Part shown: piece after piece, positions 63,031-64,000 of the stretch
Layout of the letters: the number at the start of each line of letters is the position of its first letter
Position numbering within the stretch: position 1 is the first letter of the stretch
Origin: Neotamlana sargassicola
GTDB taxonomy: Bacteria; Bacteroidota; Bacteroidia; Flavobacteriales; Flavobacteriaceae
Direction of reading: 5' to 3'
Assembly: GCF_020523965.1 (NCBI RefSeq)
Contig: NZ_JAJAPX010000006.1
Span: 248,001-312,000, forward strand
DNA length: 64,000 bases
The notes under the pieces: generated by a model
Databases searched by the model: none
Told to the model about the DNA's origin: nothing
The model's input: only the letters and a program-made list of their open reading frames with translations
Position numbers and translations under genes: made by a program

Positions 63031-63732
63031 ATGAAAAAATTTTCAGCAGCATTAATTGTATTAATTATAGCTTTTTCATGTGGTAAAGCAGAAAAAGATT
63101 TAACTGTAAAAGGCCATATAAAAGGTCTTAAAAAGGGAACCGTTTATCTTAAAAAAATAGAAGATACGATATTAATTACTGTAGATAGTTTAGTAATAAA
63201 CGGCGACTCCAATTTTAGTTTACAAAGCGACCTAGAATCTCCTGAAATTTTCTTTTTAGATTTAGATAAACATAGTGCCGAACAAGATCGAATTAAATTT
63301 TTTGCAGATAAAGGTATAACTGAAATAAATACTAGCCTTAAAAACTTTGTTTTTGATGCCAAAATTAAAGGTTCTAAACAACAAGAAATTTATGAAGAAT
63401 ATTTGTTAATGATTTCTAAGGTTAATAATAAACGATTGGAGCTAATTAAAGAAAAGTTTGAGGCACAACGCGATGGAGACTCAATTGCTCTAGACTCTTT
63501 AGTTAATCTAGATAATGGCTTGTTAAGAAGACGTTATTTATATACAGTTAATTTTGCTTTAAACCATAAAGACAGTGAAGTTGCTCCTTATTTAGCACTT
63601 TCAGAAATATATAATGCACAGCTCAAGTTTTTAGATACTATTAACCAAACGCTTACACCAGAAATTAAAAATTCTAAATATGGTAAAGAGCTTGAAACCT
63701 TTATTAAAACTATAAAAGAAACTGAAAAATAG
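63031..63732 (+). CDS. DUF4369 domain lipoprotein
   Basis: A 233-residue protein from the ATG at 63031, with a lipoprotein signal (FSAALIVLIIAFSCGKAE). It shows the DUF4369 pattern: LTVKGHIKGLKKGTVYLKKI, VDSLVINGDSNFSLQSDL, FFADKGITEINTSLKNFVF and a helical segment. In Bacteroidota this domain usually precedes a thioredoxin-like domain (as in TlpA-type proteins); here the protein ends without one. A surface-exposed or periplasmic role is inferred. Confidence 0.85.
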   Translation: MKKFSAALIVLIIAFSCGKAEKDLTVKGHIKGLKKGTVYLKKIEDTILITVDSLVINGDSNFSLQSDLESPEIFFLDLDKHSAEQDRIKFFADKGITEINTSLKNFVFDAKIKGSKQQEIYEEYLLMISKVNNKRLELIKEKFEAQRDGDSIALDSLVNLDNGLLRRRYLYTVNFALNHKDSEVAPYLALSEIYNAQLKFLDTINQTLTPEIKNSKYGKELETFIKTIKETEK

Positions 63733-63753
63733 AACGCAACCTTTCTAAAATGC

Positions 63754-63790
63754 AAAAAACCTTTCAAATAATTTTGAAAGGTTTTTGTTT
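63754..63790 (+). terminator. Terminator of the DUF4369 gene
   Basis: Stem AAAACCTTTCAAA / TTTGAAAGGTTTT followed by TTGTTTTTTT. Confidence 0.88.
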
Positions 63791-63796
63791 TTTTAG

Positions 63797-63870
63797 AGCC
63801 GATGGAGGGACTCGAACCCACGACCTGCTGATTACAAATCAGCTGCTCTAGCCAGCTGAGCTACATCGGC
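63797..63870 (-). tRNA. tRNA-Thr (anticodon UGU)
   Basis: The minus strand forms a complete 74-base cloverleaf: acceptor GCCGATG / CATCGGC with discriminator U, D arm AGCTCAGCTGGCTAGAGC, anticodon stem CTGAT / ATCAG with loop TTGTA giving UGU, and T arm GGTTCGAGTCC. CCA is not encoded. Confidence 0.95.
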
Positions 63871-63930
63871 GTAATTGCGGGTGCAAATATAATCGCAAAA
63901 ATTAAATTTGCAAGCACTTTACAAAAAAAA

Positions 63931-64000
63931 TTAACTTAATTTATTAATCTTTTCTATTAACGCCTTCCCTTTTTCTTCAAGTTCAATATTAATTGCCTTA
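63931..64000 (-). CDS. 3' end of an unidentified gene running off the window
   Basis: An open frame on the minus strand enters from the right edge and stops at TAA (complement of 63931-63933). The last 22 residues are KAINIELEEKGKALIEKINK plus LS, a charged helix with no diagnostic motif. Too little is visible to identify the product. Confidence 0.6.
   Translation of the reverse strand, partial: KAINIELEEKGKALIEKINKLS

Noticed and set aside
1-64000. CRISPR arrays, prophage or insertion sequences
   Set aside because: I saw no regularly spaced repeats with unique spacers, no transposase, integrase or phage structural proteins on either strand.

Overview
The window is about 33% GC, densely coded, and comes from a member of the Bacteroidota, most likely a marine Flavobacteriaceae. 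Four things point there: many genes are preceded by the Bacteroidota -7 box TAnnTTTG with no Shine-Dalgarno sequence; the gene set includes DUF1573, DUF4369, DUF5103, DUF6702 and TPR hybrid kinases; there is a complete Na+-NQR operon; and there is a tryptophan-to-2-aminomuconate kynurenine route. I see no prophage, insertion sequence, CRISPR array or rRNA.

Layout. 1-17.5 kb is mostly housekeeping: valS (3' end cut by the window), DUF1573 protein, aspartyl protease with PDZ, aminotransferase plus murB, an ECF sigma/anti-sigma pair, a glycosyltransferase overlapping a second sigma factor, lipA, a GAPDH, a TPR hybrid histidine kinase converging on lpxK, and a Nif3 protein plus a coiled-coil protein whose zinc ribbon has lost its cysteines. 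17.6-25.4 kb holds a candidate small RNA, msrA, a lipoprotein and the kynurenine genes (kynU, kmo, a 50-residue microprotein in a 0.9 kb gap, 3-hydroxyanthranilate dioxygenase, an ACMSD-like decarboxylase, an O-methyltransferase). 25.4-33 kb is mostly on the minus strand: a second TPR hybrid kinase, a TatA/B-type protein, an M1 peptidase, a DUF6702 protein and two carboxypeptidase-regulatory-domain proteins; pepE follows on the plus strand. 33.5-34.9 kb is a repeat-rich patch with tRNA-Gly, a partial copy of that tRNA, and two acetyltransferases, one lacking a normal start codon. 35-42.6 kb is housekeeping again (M48 peptidase, gpmI, map, DUF3050, methyltransferase, apbE).

42.7-45.5 kb is the most unusual stretch: a decaying four-gene locus. 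It contains a lipoprotein with a nonsense codon and a frameshift, a sigma factor broken at an A7 tract, an intact membrane TPR protein of anti-sigma type, and a CHAT-domain (caspase-like) protein reduced to its signal peptide and C-terminus. I read it as the relic of a sigma-factor-controlled CHAT system. 46-48 kb is a PAS kinase with its receiver partner. 48.1-54.2 kb is nqrABCDEF on the minus strand; apbE, which flavinylates NqrB/NqrC, lies 6 kb away. 54.4-64 kb carries DUF5103, apaG, a two-gene operon of predicted cysteine-dependent enzymes (DUF6695-like plus TANGO2/NRDE), pruA, a DEAD-box helicase, a D-Ala-D-Ala dipeptidase, a DUF4369 lipoprotein and tRNA-Thr.

The best leads for something undescribed are the CHAT locus, the DUF6695/NRDE pair, a dispersed structured repeat that begins directly after stop codons (two copies), hidden transcripts suggested by orphan terminators at 17.7 and 62.4-62.8 kb, and promoters placed so close to start codons that they imply leaderless mRNAs.
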